This document shows, in pieces, positions 38,015 to 49,302 of a stretch of DNA of 64,000 bases. The notes under the pieces were generated by a model. That model searched no databases and was not told the DNA's origin. It saw only the letters and a list, made by a program, of their open reading frames with translations. The stretch spans positions 248,001-312,000 of the forward strand of contig JAIXMQ010000028.1 in NCBI GenBank assembly GCA_025716855.1, written 5' to 3'. Source of the DNA: Pilaira anomala. Its lineage: Eukaryota; Mucoromycota; Mucoromycetes; Mucorales; Mucoraceae. The position numbers and the translations under genes are program-made. Within the stretch, counting starts at the first letter, position 1. Each line of letters starts with the position of its first letter.

Positions 38015-40291
38015 TACAAGTAGAATAAAAGCTATGCATATTTCATGGTAAACTAAAAAGACACGGGGATTTTTGAGTGTGTTGTTCAATGTAATTGCCG
38101 TATACATATATGTACATTTATATTAGCCCGTCATAGCCTATAAATTATCAAAAGTATATTTTCTTTCTTCTTGTGTCATGATCAATTTTTTTTTTCAGCT
38201 CTTAATGGGTAAAAGTAGAAATACATAGTTAGATTCCAAAGACATGGATGATCAATGTACTATTATAAATTAAAATTAAAGTACAATGTTTATTTTGGTT
38301 GTTGACAGGCACAGAATAGATGCCAATGAGTCGCTCCTATAGTTTTAACAATTGCGTTGTATTCTTTTTTCCGGTATATTTTCCAGCATATTTGAATAAG
38401 AATCGTGAATAGCTTTTATTTCTGTAGATACGCAATGCATTTAGGGTCTCTATATCCTGCGCCATATATTTTTTTATTGACCTGCGCTTTTAAAAAAATA
38501 AACATCAAGGTTTTTCGCATGTCCATTGCTAGGGGTTACCGTGGAGAACGAGAAGTGCGAGAAAGAAGTTATCTCTATTTACTTTATGCTTACTCAATGT
38601 TTAAATTAATTAACAGCTACTGTTGATAGTGACACAGAACTGTACCACAACAACAAATCAATAAGTTGGCGATATATGAAATATAACATTTGTATTTTAG
38701 ATGAAAAATAAGGACCGGTTTAGGCCCTATATGTAAACAGCATAACTGGCTTCGGCCACAGTTTTCCCAGCCCAATGTTACCTTCGGGTGCGGGGCAGGT
38801 TTTTGATGGTTTTTATTTATTTATTTATGTTTTTAAACCTTTGTGTTTTATTTTCCAAAGGCAGGACACAAAAAATAAGATCACAAGATTGACTCTCCAC
38901 AGGTTCCAGAAAATTAAAAGCTGATCAATAGAAAGATGAAGAAACGAAATGACTCAAGAACTAATTAAAGGTAACATATCATCCTAAAAAAACGACAAAG
39001 TTATTTTTCATAATTTTCATGTGTTCATTATAGGTAAGTTTACATATTTGAACGTCTTTTTTTTTTTTTAAAAAAAAAATCAATGTATGGCACCAACACT
39101 GCTAAAGACCGATTCTTTTTATTTTAATAGCACCAAAAAATACCACATCAAATGAGTAACTTTCTGGTAAATGATGAGACTAGAAATAACAAGAAAAGAA
39201 GGAAGAAGAATAGTTAAATGTATGCATTTTAATCTTCGACATTTTACCAAAATAATTAAGAAATGGGAGTGACAGTAAATGACCTGATTTATAAAAAAGT
39301 AGGAAACGTGTTTTTTTTGTTTTCTTGCTTGAAGAGATCTTTACGCAATATAATTTCTACAAACCTGATGAGTATTTGTATGATAGCAATTTTCTCAGAA
39401 TTCACCTGCATTGAGTGGATAAAGTGCTATCACTCCATCTACCTATGGAAAAAGATGAAGCCTGATTAAACCCCCCCCCCCCGATATTCTAAAGTAGGTG
39501 ATGTATAGGTAGCCACAATACATGACGTCTTTGACTTGTGTCTTGAAAACTTCTTCAATATGAATGACGTTGTTAACCATTTAAATTGGCAACAACTGCT
39601 CAATGATTGTGCTATCATTCAAAGAAAATCCAAAAGTTACTGCTTTTTTTTTGTCTTAAAGTTAGACAACAACTGTCGCATTTCATCAACTCCAAAACTC
39701 TCCTCAAGGATAAAATATACCTGTAAGCATTGTTTTTCGTCGAAATAAACAGCCTTTTTAAACATTGAATTGAGGCTTTTCAGCTACAATCTGTACTTGG
39801 AAATGTAGTTTATTTATTGACATACCTACTGGGCGAAGATAAAAGACCGTGTTATTAATAACTATATTTTTTTTCGTACTCTTCTCTGTTATAAATATTC
39901 GATTCAGCATTCGCATTGCGGTAAGACCAAAAGTAGGCCCAGGCGCACACACTGATAAATTTTGTATTACAATGGTGTCTTTTTTTGTTACATTGGATTT
40001 TAATCAGTTTATACGATGAATAAACTATTTGCCACACCATGATATTCCAAAAATGGGCTGGGTTGTATAGGGAAAAGGGAAAATTTTAACAAAATAAGGC
40101 CATCTATTTTAAGCTATTTTCTCTTCTTTTTCGTCAGTACAATGTAACTACTATTATGTAATTTTTTTCTATAGTTTTCGGTTAATTTTATAAAACTTTC
40201 TTTCTGAGAATCCATTAAAAAAAAGTACATAAATGTCTGACAATTATTATTTCTTTCTTTTCTCTTTACCCACTTTTTTTTTTAAAAAAAA
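38015..40291. other. 2.3 kb intergenic region
   Basis: Contains a structured GC-rich element (38724-38812, listed separately), a C13 tract at about 39470-39482 and several short frames (39536-39748 +, 39758-39952 -) with faintly protein-like composition but no splice or homology support. These may be relics. Confidence 0.5.
38724..38812 (+). ncRNA. Candidate structured RNA with two UUCG hairpins
   Basis: In an AT-rich spacer this block is GC-rich and folds into two adjacent hairpins with TTCG tetraloops. The first is AACTGGC-TTCG-GCC-A-CAGTT at 38744-38763 with a small bulge. The second is ACC-TTCG-GGT at 38780-38789, extended by CCAGCCC (38767-38773) pairing with GGGCAGG (38793-38799), one mismatch. 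A T5 run follows directly at 38800, as in Pol III terminators. Strand is guessed from that T run. No family is recognised; a SINE or LINE 3' end is the main alternative. Confidence 0.4.
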
Positions 40292-40966
40292 ATGTTCACT
40301 ATTCCAACCATATTATCCTCTTTGACCTATGTCGTTCTGATATGTGTTAAAAACCAAATGGGAAAATATGTAGTTAAGCCGTTGACTACTTTACTTATTA
40401 TTGGAGTAGCACTTGAAACAGATCCATATTTAAACTGGTTTAAATTAGCTGGTAAGATAAATTTATACATATTTTAGCTTTTACCAGAAAAAAAAAATTA
40501 AACTCTACTAGGTTTGGTGTTTTCTTTATTGGGAGATATATTTTTAATGTTCAAAACTGAAGTTATGTTTATTTGCGGATTGGTATCGTTCTTAATAGCT
40601 CATATCTTATACATTATCACATTCAGTAAAGCCAAAAAGACCGACTTCAGTTTAAGCGGCATGATCCTTCTACCAGTAATTGGATTATCATATTTCGGTA
40701 TCTTATATCCAAAAATTTTGGCCCAGAATGGAGTAGGATTATTAGTAGGAGTATTTGTTTACCTTTTAGCTATTTTGACCATGACCTATACTGGAATTTT
40801 AAACAAGAACAGACCTTTGACTTTTGGTGTACTTATGTTTTTACTTTCGGATTCATTACTTGCATTCGATAAATTTTATGTGGAAACACCTAATGTCGGA
40901 TATGAAGTTGGTGTCATGATCACATATCATATTGCTCAATTCTGCATTGCCAAGTACCATCAGTAA
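40292..40966 (+). CDS. TMEM86/YhhN-family membrane protein (lysoplasmalogenase-like)
   Basis: Two exons (40292-40451 and 40512-40966) with a 60-nt intron. The protein is almost entirely hydrophobic with about eight TM segments. Family signature blocks are visible: VKPLTTLLIIGV near the N-terminus, LVFSLLGDIFLM, GLVSFLIAHILYIITF and GVLMFLLSDSLLAFDKF. Characterised animal members hydrolyse the vinyl-ether bond of lysoplasmalogens in the ER or plasma membrane; whether this fungus makes plasmalogens is not shown here, so the substrate is uncertain. The stop codon overlaps a strong donor-like GTAAGT; splicing there to an AG near 41013 would give the alternative ending KYHQKMWK. Confidence 0.85.
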
Positions 40967-41454
40967 GTTAACTCTCATATCCTTTATTTACTTCATTTAA
41001 CCCATGTACATAGAAAAAATGTGGAAATAGGAAAATAACGAATAAATTTGTATTACCATAGATTAAATGTAAAAGAAAATAAAATATCATAGCGGGTTTC
41101 TATCCATTTTTTTTTATACTAATCTTTGTGTGTGTATAAAACGGAGTTAATTAAGAAGGAAATACCATAATAGTCATTAAACAGTGTTTTTGGAACTCGA
41201 TCTTTTTTTATAAATTACTTCGGTGGAGTTTACAGAACACCAAATTTAAAATTTTGAACTTGTACCTATTAATTTACTATAATGTTTCGAGAAAGATCGC
41301 CCTTGGAAATGTATTAGATGTACACAAAGATTAAGTAGCAATATGATGTGTGTGACACCAATGAATACAAACCTTGTTAAAAATGTTGAATACACAAGTG
41401 TTATTTACATAAAACGAAAAAGCTTTTATTATTGTAATTAACTTAATCTATAAA
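40967..41454. other. Intergenic between convergent genes
   Basis: About 490 bp AT-rich spacer between the 3' ends of the TMEM86 and Tim17-family genes, with several AATAAA-like signals on both strands. No gene seen. Confidence 0.55.
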
Positions 41455-42195
41455 CTATACATGTTCTACTTTTTTGTTCTCTTCCTTCTTTACCAAAGAC
41501 GTTAACTTATGTATATAAGTAGGTGTATCGCCTGAAGCATATCTATGTAAATCAGAAAGTCCGCCTGCTGCTAACCCGAACATAGCACCAAATAGCACTG
41601 AATATCTAAATGACCCTCTTGTTAATTTTGCTAAAAAAAAAAAAAAAAAAAAAAAAAGTTAAATAAATAAAATTTGACAGCTATTATCCTCCTTACTGAA
41701 TGTAGAAAATAAAGTGCCGGTAGCAACACCAGCAGTAACAGAATTCACTACATCTGCTTCACCACGTATGTCATCTAAAGTAGCTTCTAAGGATCCATAT
41801 AATAAACATAATCCACCCGTCTTTCCTGCAAATTTAAGACCTCGCTTCACACCACCCAACATCATACGGTAGTTTTTGGTTTTATGATAAAAATACCAAC
41901 CTTGAACGGTGGTGGGTAATTTATGTGCGTTTTCTGCCAAGTACTGTAAGCCAGACTGTTGTCCACCTAAAAATGCACCGATACTGAAACCCCAAAACGC
42001 ACCCACAGAAGTCATGAGCATCAAACGTGGTTTAGTAGTTAATCCTGCTCTTAAGAGTCCAGGTGCTTCTTTAGGTTCTTCTGGTCGTTCGTAATTGATC
42101 AAGGTAGGTGTATTGGTATAGCCATAGTCATTGGTATTGGATAGAGGTGCTGTCAATATTTGAGGTGTAGGTGGTGCTATCGTTTTATCGCTCAT
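41455..42195 (-). CDS. Tim17/Tim22/Tim23-family mitochondrial membrane protein
   Basis: Two exons joined at an intron whose acceptor follows a long T tract (A run at about 41632-41657 on the plus strand). Start MSDKTIAPPTPQILTAPLSN at 42195 gives a Pro/Thr-rich N-terminus. The core has glycine-rich helices typical of the Tim17 fold: VGAFWGFSIGAFLGGQQSGL, GVKRGLKFAGKTGGLCLLYG, DVVNSVTAGVATGTLFSTF and YSVLFGAMFGLAAGGLSDL. Length (about 226 residues) and the long spacing between helices 1 and 2 recall TIMMDC1 or Tim22-like proteins of the inner membrane rather than Tim23 itself. The role (carrier import or complex I assembly) is not decided by the sequence. It is divergent from the BRD8-like gene, 159 bp apart. 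Confidence 0.82.
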
Positions 42196-42354
42196 TTTAT
42201 TTGAATAGAATAAAGAAGAGAGAAAACTTACTTTTCTTCCCTTGCCCTTGAAACAGCTCAATGTGACGTAGTTTTTCCAAGGTGTTTCTTTCTTGTTTCC
42301 TTCTTTCACTTTTTTTTTCTGCGCGTCTTTTTTTCTTTTCAATAACAAACAATT

Positions 42355-43535
42355 ATGGCAACAGCTGAATGGACAGTGTTAGAAAAATTATTACTTGTAC
42401 AAGCAGTATATAAATATGGAGAGGATAATTGGTTTCAAATAGCTCGTAACCTTAAACACCATGCCTTACTCGACCGTCCTTCCGATTATTTTAATCAAAA
42501 AGTAATAAAAGCAAAAAAAAAAAAAAAGTATAACAAACCTGCTTGGACTGACTGAAAATACAATATTTTTTAATTGTAGAATTGTTCAATACAATATTAT
42601 TTAATGGTAGAAGAAATGAATAAACAAAAGTAAGCATATTCTATGGTATATGTCCTATTTTTTTTTTTAAATACTTATAATTACCACGACTTAGACGACC
42701 TAGTATATCACAAGATATGCCGACAGTAGTTCGAATAGCACGAGAACTTTATGCGTTACGACTAGAAGAATTAAAAAAAGCAATCAATCAAGACGAAGAA
42801 AAGTTTTTACATCTTATTTCTGAAATTGATGATATTCGTGCTGGCAAATGGGATAATCAATTATTAGGTTTACCCGAGACACCTTTAAAAGAAGAAGAGC
42901 AACCACAACCACAACCACAATCACAACAAGAATTAAAAGCAGAAGAAACCGAAAAAGAACCAAATTTAGATTTAACCGAAAAAGAGCTAAATTTAGATGA
43001 GAAATCACGGCAACAACAAGAATTATCCAAAGTAGAAGATGCACAAGATGAAATTGAAGCAGAAGAACGGAGGAAAGTTGAAGCAGATAATTTGGAAGAG
43101 GAATCGAGACAAATTAGAGAGGCCACACCAGATCCAGTTATAGACACGACACTAAAGCAACAATCAACGACATATTTTACACCTGTTGATACGGCAGACC
43201 CCTTATTGAAACGTCCAGTGGATGATGAGAGTGTAACAGAAGAACCTCCATTGAAAAGACAAAAATTAGAAGGTGAATTAGTTGAATCTTCTTCATTAGG
43301 TAATCTCATGTACAACATCAGCAGCAAATTATGATTTTTTTTTGTTTGATATTGATAAATAAATGTGTATAAATCATACTATTTTGTATAGATAATATAC
43401 AAAATAACGAGGATGATGACGATGATGGAATGAGCTATGATCCAATAAGAACAGAATACTCTACAGGTACAACAACAAAAAATAAAGAATAAATTCAGTT
43501 TTAAAAACTTGTGATTGTACAACACATTAACATTA

Positions 43536-43569
<34 letters not shown>

Positions 43570-44178
43570 GATATAAGTCAAGGTACAACACCAGCAGATA
43601 CGACGGATATGAGTATTAGAGATGGGGCTGAAAGTATAGCAGGAAGTGAAAGTAATGCAGCAACGCCTACAAACGAACGTAAGAAAGGATTAACGATGAT
43701 GGGTAAAGACGATCAACGACATAAATCGTGGCAAAAAAATATCAATTTATTATGGAGAGAAATAGCAAATCACAAAAATGGCGCCATGTTTATGAACCCT
43801 ATTAAAGAGACGATTGCACCTCATTACTATGATATAGTCAAAAGACCAATGGATCTTAAAACGATCAAGAACCGCATTCGAGATGGGGTAAATAGTTTTA
43901 ATCACATGATAATCTCACGTTTAAGCTTATTTTTTTTTTATTAGTTAATTAATACAACTACCGAGTTTGAAAGAGATGTTGTGTTAATGTTGAATAATTC
44001 CTTAATGTATAATAAAGAAGGTACCGAGGTTTATCAAATGGCTAGAGAAATGTTGGATGATGCTACAGAACAAATTCAAATATTTAAAACTGCAGATAAT
44101 GATACAGCCGCAAGTTCACACACTAGAGCAGCTTCTATGGCAGCAAAAGAGAGGAGAAAGAGTGTTGTAGTAGAGTAA
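42355..44178 (+). CDS. BRD8/Bdc1-like bromodomain protein (NuA4 complex)
   Basis: Several exons. The N-terminus is a SANT-like module (WTVLEKLLLVQAVYKYGEDN, then WFQIARNLKHHALLDRPSDY). A coiled, Glu/Gln-rich middle follows (ARELYALRLEELKKAINQDE). A bromodomain comes last: INLLWREIANHKNGAMFMNP, HYYDIVKRPMDLKTIKNRIR, an intron, then LMLNNSLMYNKEGTEVYQMA with the acetyl-lysine-binding asparagine. This is the architecture of human BRD8 and fission yeast Bdc1, subunits of the NuA4/TIP60 histone acetyltransferase that read acetylated histones in the nucleus. A small exon near 43391-43470 (NNEDDDDDGMSYDPIRTEYS) links the halves; its splice sites are inferred. The 3' end converges on the RasGEF-like gene. 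Confidence 0.87.
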
Positions 44179-44458
44179 TTAAATCCCTTCTACATAGGCA
44201 TTTGTAACGTATATACAACACATCACATATATAATAAATAAATCACTATTGCATCTCTCACTTATCAAACACGTTTATTTTTTTTTAAAACGCAAGATAT
44301 ATAGGGTATATTATACGGTATTTATTTCCTTTTCTTTTTTTTTCTTTTTTTGTTTTTGTATGTAGGATATTTTTTCTTTTCTTTTCTTTTTTTGAATGAT
44401 AAACAAAGTAAATTAAAAAAATAAAATGGTATTTAAAAAAAATGGTAAAAAAGTAAAT

Positions 44459-46849
44459 TTAGGCTTGTCTTTTTCTTTGAAAGTTTTCCATCATTTTAGC
44501 TTCATTGCCTTGTCGGCCACGAGCCTGCCGCGACTTTTCGAATTCACCGTCCATCATTGTACTTGAATCAAGTTCATCTTCATCTAATGTTTCCAAAGCA
44601 TAACCTTGCCATTCATGTTCTTGAACTTTTAGTGCACTTTCTCTTTGCCAATCTGCTTCTATCTTAGTTGCATGATATCCTTTCCATTCTTCTGAAGTTT
44701 CTGATTGTGATGATGCACGTCTAGGACTATCTGTACTACCATTAGGACTAGGATATCCTTTCCAAACCTCATCGTCGTCATCATCATCTTCAATTTTAGG
44801 TTCTTGTAATCTTGTATTAGGTACTGGATATCCTTTCCATCTTTCGGAATCACTATCTTTAGTAGACACTTCCTCATCTTCTTTAACTGGATATCCTAAC
44901 CATTTTTCATCCGAAGTAGTGGTTATGACACTAGCTGGTTTCTTAGCAACAACGGAACTGGTTCCATGGTTACTGTTAGCTCCGCCAGGAACAAACTCAG
45001 GTGCAGTGGGAGAAAGTCTTGATTTTTGTTTACTAGCAGATGTGGAGTTGGAAGAAGATGAAACAGAGAGTCCACCACCACTGATCTTAATATTTTGTAA
45101 CTCAATTTCCTTTACCTCTGGTTGTTCCGATAATAAAGGATCTTCTACTACTTGATCTTCTTTTATAATGACTGCAGGTTGTTTTTGTTCTGGCATTTGT
45201 GGAAGTTCATCATGATCTGTTGTTTTTGACTCGTTTTGTTGTTCCAGTTCTGTCATAGTTGTTGTTGAATGTAGTGTAACCTCGTGTTCTTCCACATTCG
45301 ATTCTTCTCCTACTACTGCTGATCCAACCAGCAACTCAATAGACTTTGCATTTACCAGCACATCAAGTCCGCTTTCTTCATCTTCATCATTATCATCATC
45401 GCTACTGTCACTTTCATTCTTTTTTACAGGAACAGAAGCAACTGTAGGTAAAATATCTACTGATTCGTGATCTAAAACAGGCTGCTGTTGTTGTTGTTCT
45501 CTTTCTTCTTCTTCCCGGTACTGTTGTTGTACAATACTTGTGCGTCTTGATGTCATACTGACAGGTCTACTTGCCATATACTTGGTTTGTTGAATCATGG
45601 CTTCTTCAAATTCATCCTTATCACATGTAATGGATTCACCTGATTTTAAAGGTTCTACTTCGATACTTTCATTAATCAATTGATCTTTACGCAAGTAAAC
45701 ACGAGAGACTAACCAATGATGGGTTAATTGATCCCCAGGAGCGAGATGGTTTAAGTTGGAGACAGGAATGACAGCAGTACGTAAACCTTCAATATGAATT
45801 GCCTTTGAACTAGCTGCGACCGAAGCTCGTTTTGATTTTTTATCGGTAGTGAAGATATCTTCTAATAAAAAGTCGTTTCCAGAAGAAGTATCAATGGTTG
45901 AATTATGTTGACATAGTTCTAATATGGATAATTCTATGTTGAGTTTATGTGCACCAGGAGCAGAAAGAACAATATCACCCGAATGTTGTTGATCATGGTC
46001 ATCACCAGCTGTATACGCAGTCACGATAGATCGAATGGATAACAAGTGAGGTTGGATCCAAGGGACAGCAATCATCATACCACCATTCCCCGTATGATGA
46101 TGTACTTCCAATTTAGTACGAAGACAAGTATGATAAGCATGATAACTTTTTGCAGGAGCTATAATTTGAGCTAAATCACGAAACATGTCCTTTGTACGTG
46201 AGGTCAATGGTTGCCATAGTTTCTTTAATCTTCTGACTTCAGGTACTGTCAAGGCCTTCATAATGGCAGCAAAACCGGAGAAATCACGATAGGCATGTAA
46301 AAGTAAATAAGCTACACGAACCAAATGAGTGATTAAATTATCTTTGGTATGTACGGGTGGTACGACAGAAGAAGCAAGAACAGTATTTTCTGGCTTAATT
46401 AATTCTGCCCAGTATATAAGTTGATGAGCAAAACTATGTGTGAGGTAATGGTGAAAGTCAACCAGATGAACAAGTTTTGTACCATCAGCGTCAAGTTGTG
46501 AAAGAGACCTCTTGTCTAAAAGAACATGACTATAGAGTTGACAGTCAATGACGGCAATTTGTCGTGCGAGGGCATCTGAATCCCAAAATAAAGAAGTGGC
46601 AGCTTCTACAGACTGCATTTTCCTGGTTAAAGTATCGAGACGATGTCTTTCTAATTTTACTGTCTCTAAGAATCCTCTCAACACATCTACACCCAGATGA
46701 GGCCTCACTTTCTTTGCTGCAGTTAACTTATCCGACGCTTGGCTAATGGCATTCTTACAAATAATAAAGGACTGGGCGATAGGAGAGAGTGGAATCACTG
46801 GAAGTCCTCCGTTGTTATTATTGTTACTATTCTGAGTGGCTGATGCCAT
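44459..46849 (-). CDS. RasGEF-like protein with C-terminal WKGYP repeats
   Basis: Single exon, 796 residues. The first 300 residues resemble a CDC25-homology RasGEF core: LVDFHHYLTHSFAHQLIYWA, NLITHLVRVAYLLLHAYRDF, SGFAAIMKALTVPEVRRLKK and LWQPL. Some residues usual in active exchange factors are not evident, so it may be a scaffold rather than an enzyme. The middle is acidic and disordered. The last 160 residues hold five spaced motifs: EKWLGYP, ERWKGYP, EVWKGYP, EEWKGYH and HEWQGYA, at 20-35-residue intervals, probably a multivalent docking array. It ends with a basic coil (FQRKRQA). Start MASATQNSNNNNNGG at 46849 is the first ATG. Role in Ras/Rap-type signalling is inferred from the domain only. 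Confidence 0.8.
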   Translation of the reverse strand: MASATQNSNNNNNGGLPVIPLSPIAQSFIICKNAISQASDKLTAAKKVRPHLGVDVLRGFLETVKLERHRLDTLTRKMQSVEAATSLFWDSDALARQIAVIDCQLYSHVLLDKRSLSQLDADGTKLVHLVDFHHYLTHSFAHQLIYWAELIKPENTVLASSVVPPVHTKDNLITHLVRVAYLLLHAYRDFSGFAAIMKALTVPEVRRLKKLWQPLTSRTKDMFRDLAQIIAPAKSYHAYHTCLRTKLEVHHHTGNGGMMIAVPWIQPHLLSIRSIVTAYTAGDDHDQQHSGDIVLSAPGAHKLNIELSILELCQHNSTIDTSSGNDFLLEDIFTTDKKSKRASVAASSKAIHIEGLRTAVIPVSNLNHLAPGDQLTHHWLVSRVYLRKDQLINESIEVEPLKSGESITCDKDEFEEAMIQQTKYMASRPVSMTSRRTSIVQQQYREEEEREQQQQQPVLDHESVDILPTVASVPVKKNESDSSDDDNDEDEESGLDVLVNAKSIELLVGSAVVGEESNVEEHEVTLHSTTTMTELEQQNESKTTDHDELPQMPEQKQPAVIIKEDQVVEDPLLSEQPEVKEIELQNIKISGGGLSVSSSSNSTSASKQKSRLSPTAPEFVPGGANSNHGTSSVVAKKPASVITTTSDEKWLGYPVKEDEEVSTKDSDSERWKGYPVPNTRLQEPKIEDDDDDDEVWKGYPSPNGSTDSPRRASSQSETSEEWKGYHATKIEADWQRESALKVQEHEWQGYALETLDEDELDSSTMMDGEFEKSRQARGRQGNEAKMMENFQRKRQA

Positions 46850-47653
46850 GTTTTTATATAGATATCGTTATTATGTTTTCAATAAAGAAAAAAAAAAAAA
46901 AAAAAAAGAAAGAAAAAAGTACCTTTTTTTTTGGGGAAAAAAGTTTAATACCTATTTTTGCTGAGTTTTTTTTTTTTTTTTTTTTTTTTTTGCACTACGT
47001 TTGTAGTACAACACAAAAGAAAGAAGAAAAAAGGAGAAAGAAAAAAGATTGTGCATGTATCTTCTTCTTAATCAAGTTGTATTACCGAATTGTAAAAATA
47101 GTCTATTCATGCATTTCTTTTTTATTTTTTAAAAAAAAAGAGTTCTTTTCTGTAAAAATTATGCGTATGGGGAAATGATGGATCATAATATATTTGGACC
47201 TTTCTCTATTTAAGTGATTTATTTAACGTCGTACAGTGTGGTGCAAAGAAAGATAAATGATATTCCAAAACTTATAAAATGACATGATCCTCAACCCTTT
47301 TCCGCTTCTTTCCTGCCGAAAAGTTAAAAGTTAACGCATTTATTACAAGGTGTGGTAACCTCATTCGTTGGTAAGGTCTTGAAGCAAATTACAATATTGT
47401 AACAATAACGAGTTTCTTATTTATAAATCTTTCTTTCTCCCCTCTCTTTTTTTTTTAGAGTATTCTACGTGCCAAAAGACGTGTATAAAACTCGCGTTCC
47501 ATCTAAAAAAAAGACACGTACAAAAAACCCCTCTTTTTTCTTCTTTTATTTGCGTTATTCTAATGTCAGGTCAAAGCGTTTTTTTTTTCATCCGTTAAAA
47601 GGTAAACGGGTAGTAACAGAGCATCGAGATCTGGTCTTGAAAGAGCCATGATC
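46850..47653. other. Intergenic, upstream of the RasGEF-like gene
   Basis: Low-complexity A/T tracts (A at 46889-46907, T at 46967-46991). The region lies between the gene start and the left end of the DNA transposon. Short frames here are homopolymer artefacts. Confidence 0.55.
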
Positions 47654-47656
47654 AAT

Positions 47657-47683
47657 GGACGACTTCCAAAATTCATGTTTAAA
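47657..47683 (+). repeat. Left terminal inverted repeat of the Harbinger element
   Basis: 27 bp, identical to the reverse complement of 50482-50508; begins GGACGACTTCC and ends TGTTTAAA. Confidence 0.95.
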
Positions 47684-47732
47684 CCAAATCTACTCATAGT
47701 TACACTAATCCCCCCAAGTGACCACTCCGACG

Positions 47733-47770
47733 TTTACTCATGAGTAAAAAAAAGGACTTCCAAAATTCAT
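47733..47770 (+). repeat. Subterminal palindrome and internal copy of the TIR
   Basis: TTTACTCATGAGTAAA (47733-47748) is a perfect 16-bp palindrome. Its half TTTACTCA recurs near the right end (50415-50422). Directly after it, 47754-47770 repeats GGACTTCCAAAATTCAT, the terminal repeat lacking three bases. These may be extra transposase or Myb-protein binding sites. Confidence 0.75.
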
Positions 47771-47822
47771 ACTTGTTAGAATAAAAAAAATTATATAAAA
47801 ATATATAAAAAAAAAAAAACGC

Positions 47823-49025
47823 TTAGAAGAGCATATTGCTGTTCGTTTGCTGCCATTTATTGTAGTATACAGTTCTAATTTGGTTCATACCTAAGGTACG
47901 AACCCGAAAGTTATGTAATCTAAAAATTACACAAAGAATGAGGTTTCGCTCATCTTTATCAGCAGGAAGGTTCAGATGAAGCCTACCAAAAGCTGCCTGG
48001 ATAGAACGCATACCCCATTCTGCAGCTTGTCTATGCTTGGTTATAATAGCGAACTTCCTTCTGTTTTCTGGGGTATTTAGTGGGCTATTCTGTTTGGGTA
48101 CCTCCAATACCTTGTCAGCAAAGGCAGCTTGACATGGGAAAGCAGAATCCGCCAAGAGTTTGTACGGGGAAGGACAAAAAGGAGAAGAGAGAGCAAACTG
48201 GTACAGTGGAATTGATATTCTTGCATCATGCCAAGATCCCGGACAGTTACCTCTATTCAAAGAAATCAGATACTATTTAAACCATTTATTTAATCTAAAA
48301 AATACTTACGAGACAAAGCAAATGCATCCATCAGGTGTGAATACTATTACTTGAGAGCAAAAGCATCCAGATAACCAACCATTGTAATAAGCATTTTGCT
48401 CGAAAAAATCAGAAGGCTCATCTATCTTTAGGTTCAAACCATCAACAAATCCAAACACACCATTTAGTACTTCTCTTTCGTAGTCACTTGATGTGTTGTT
48501 TAATATCATTTGGTTGAATGTTTCCATTTCATTGACATTTGGCCATCTGATTTCCCATCTACAATCATTCGAGGTATTTTTGAATACTCGGTCCAAAGTA
48601 AGCAAAGCCATTCTCTTAGATCTACTGACAGTTGCTGCAGGAACACCAAAGATCAAACACAATGTTTCTTGTCTCATTGTTCCATGGATCCACATAAGTC
48701 CAAGAGCCAGAACCATCTTAGTGCTGAGAGCACGACTACGCCCACGCTTGCGTCTCACAGGATAGACTTTTTTAAACTCTTTGAGGAGTTGATCAAATGC
48801 ACAAGTATCAAGGCCTAAATGACAGATATAGGCATCATCATCCCGTCCGCTAAGAAGTTTATAAGCTGCAGACTCACGAGGAGTGTGCAAGTTATTTGAA
48901 CGTGTGTAGATTCTACGAGATTTTCTACGAGAGCCTTCATAAATGGACATAAAAATGAGTACTTGAGGAATAATCACCAAAAAGTACAGACAAAGTTCCT
49001 TGAGCATTACGTTGTTGTTGTTCAT
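47823..49025 (-). CDS. Harbinger DDE transposase
   Basis: Catalyses cut-and-paste transposition of the surrounding element. Two exons, 49025-48310 and 48252-47823, with a 57-nt intron (GTAAGT...GAATAG). Helical N-terminal part: LDTCAFDQLLKEFKKVYPVR, then LSTKMVLALGLMWIHGTMRQ and a helix-turn-helix-like VPAATVSRSKRMAL. The catalytic triad of the DDE_Tnp_4 nuclease is visible: Asp in GVFGFVDGLN, Asp in LLADSAFPCQ and Glu in AAEWGMRSIQAAFGRL, with SWHDARI between. The frame is uninterrupted, about 380 residues, so it may be functional. The start MNNNNVMLK at 49025 is the first ATG; a hydrophobic N-terminus (LYFLVIIPQVLIF) is odd and translation may begin later, at MSIYEGSRRKSRR. Confidence 0.92.
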
Positions 49026-49302
49026 TTTTTTATTAAATAATATGAGAATCGAAAAGAGATGTAGAAATAATTATTCATTGCTATCCTTACCTTAATATTC
49101 ATTCTCTTGGGACTAAAAAAGTATACTATGACGACATGACATGTCAAAAGTTGACCATGATATAATTTCAGCTTATTTAGATCATTGAACTATTCTATGA
49201 CGTTTAGTCTATCTTCAAGAGTATTTAAAGACAAAAACTTACAAGTCTTTTAGAAATCATATTTTTAACATAATATTAATATTAAAACTACTACAAATCA
49301 AA

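Noticed and set aside
39536..39952. Short frames with some protein-like character in the 38-40 kb spacer
   Set aside because: No splice partners, no recognised motif, overlapping frames on both strands; mentioned only as possible relics.
47469..47651. Basic 60-codon frame left of the Harbinger element
   Set aside because: Derived from A/T homopolymers; no upstream or downstream exon support.
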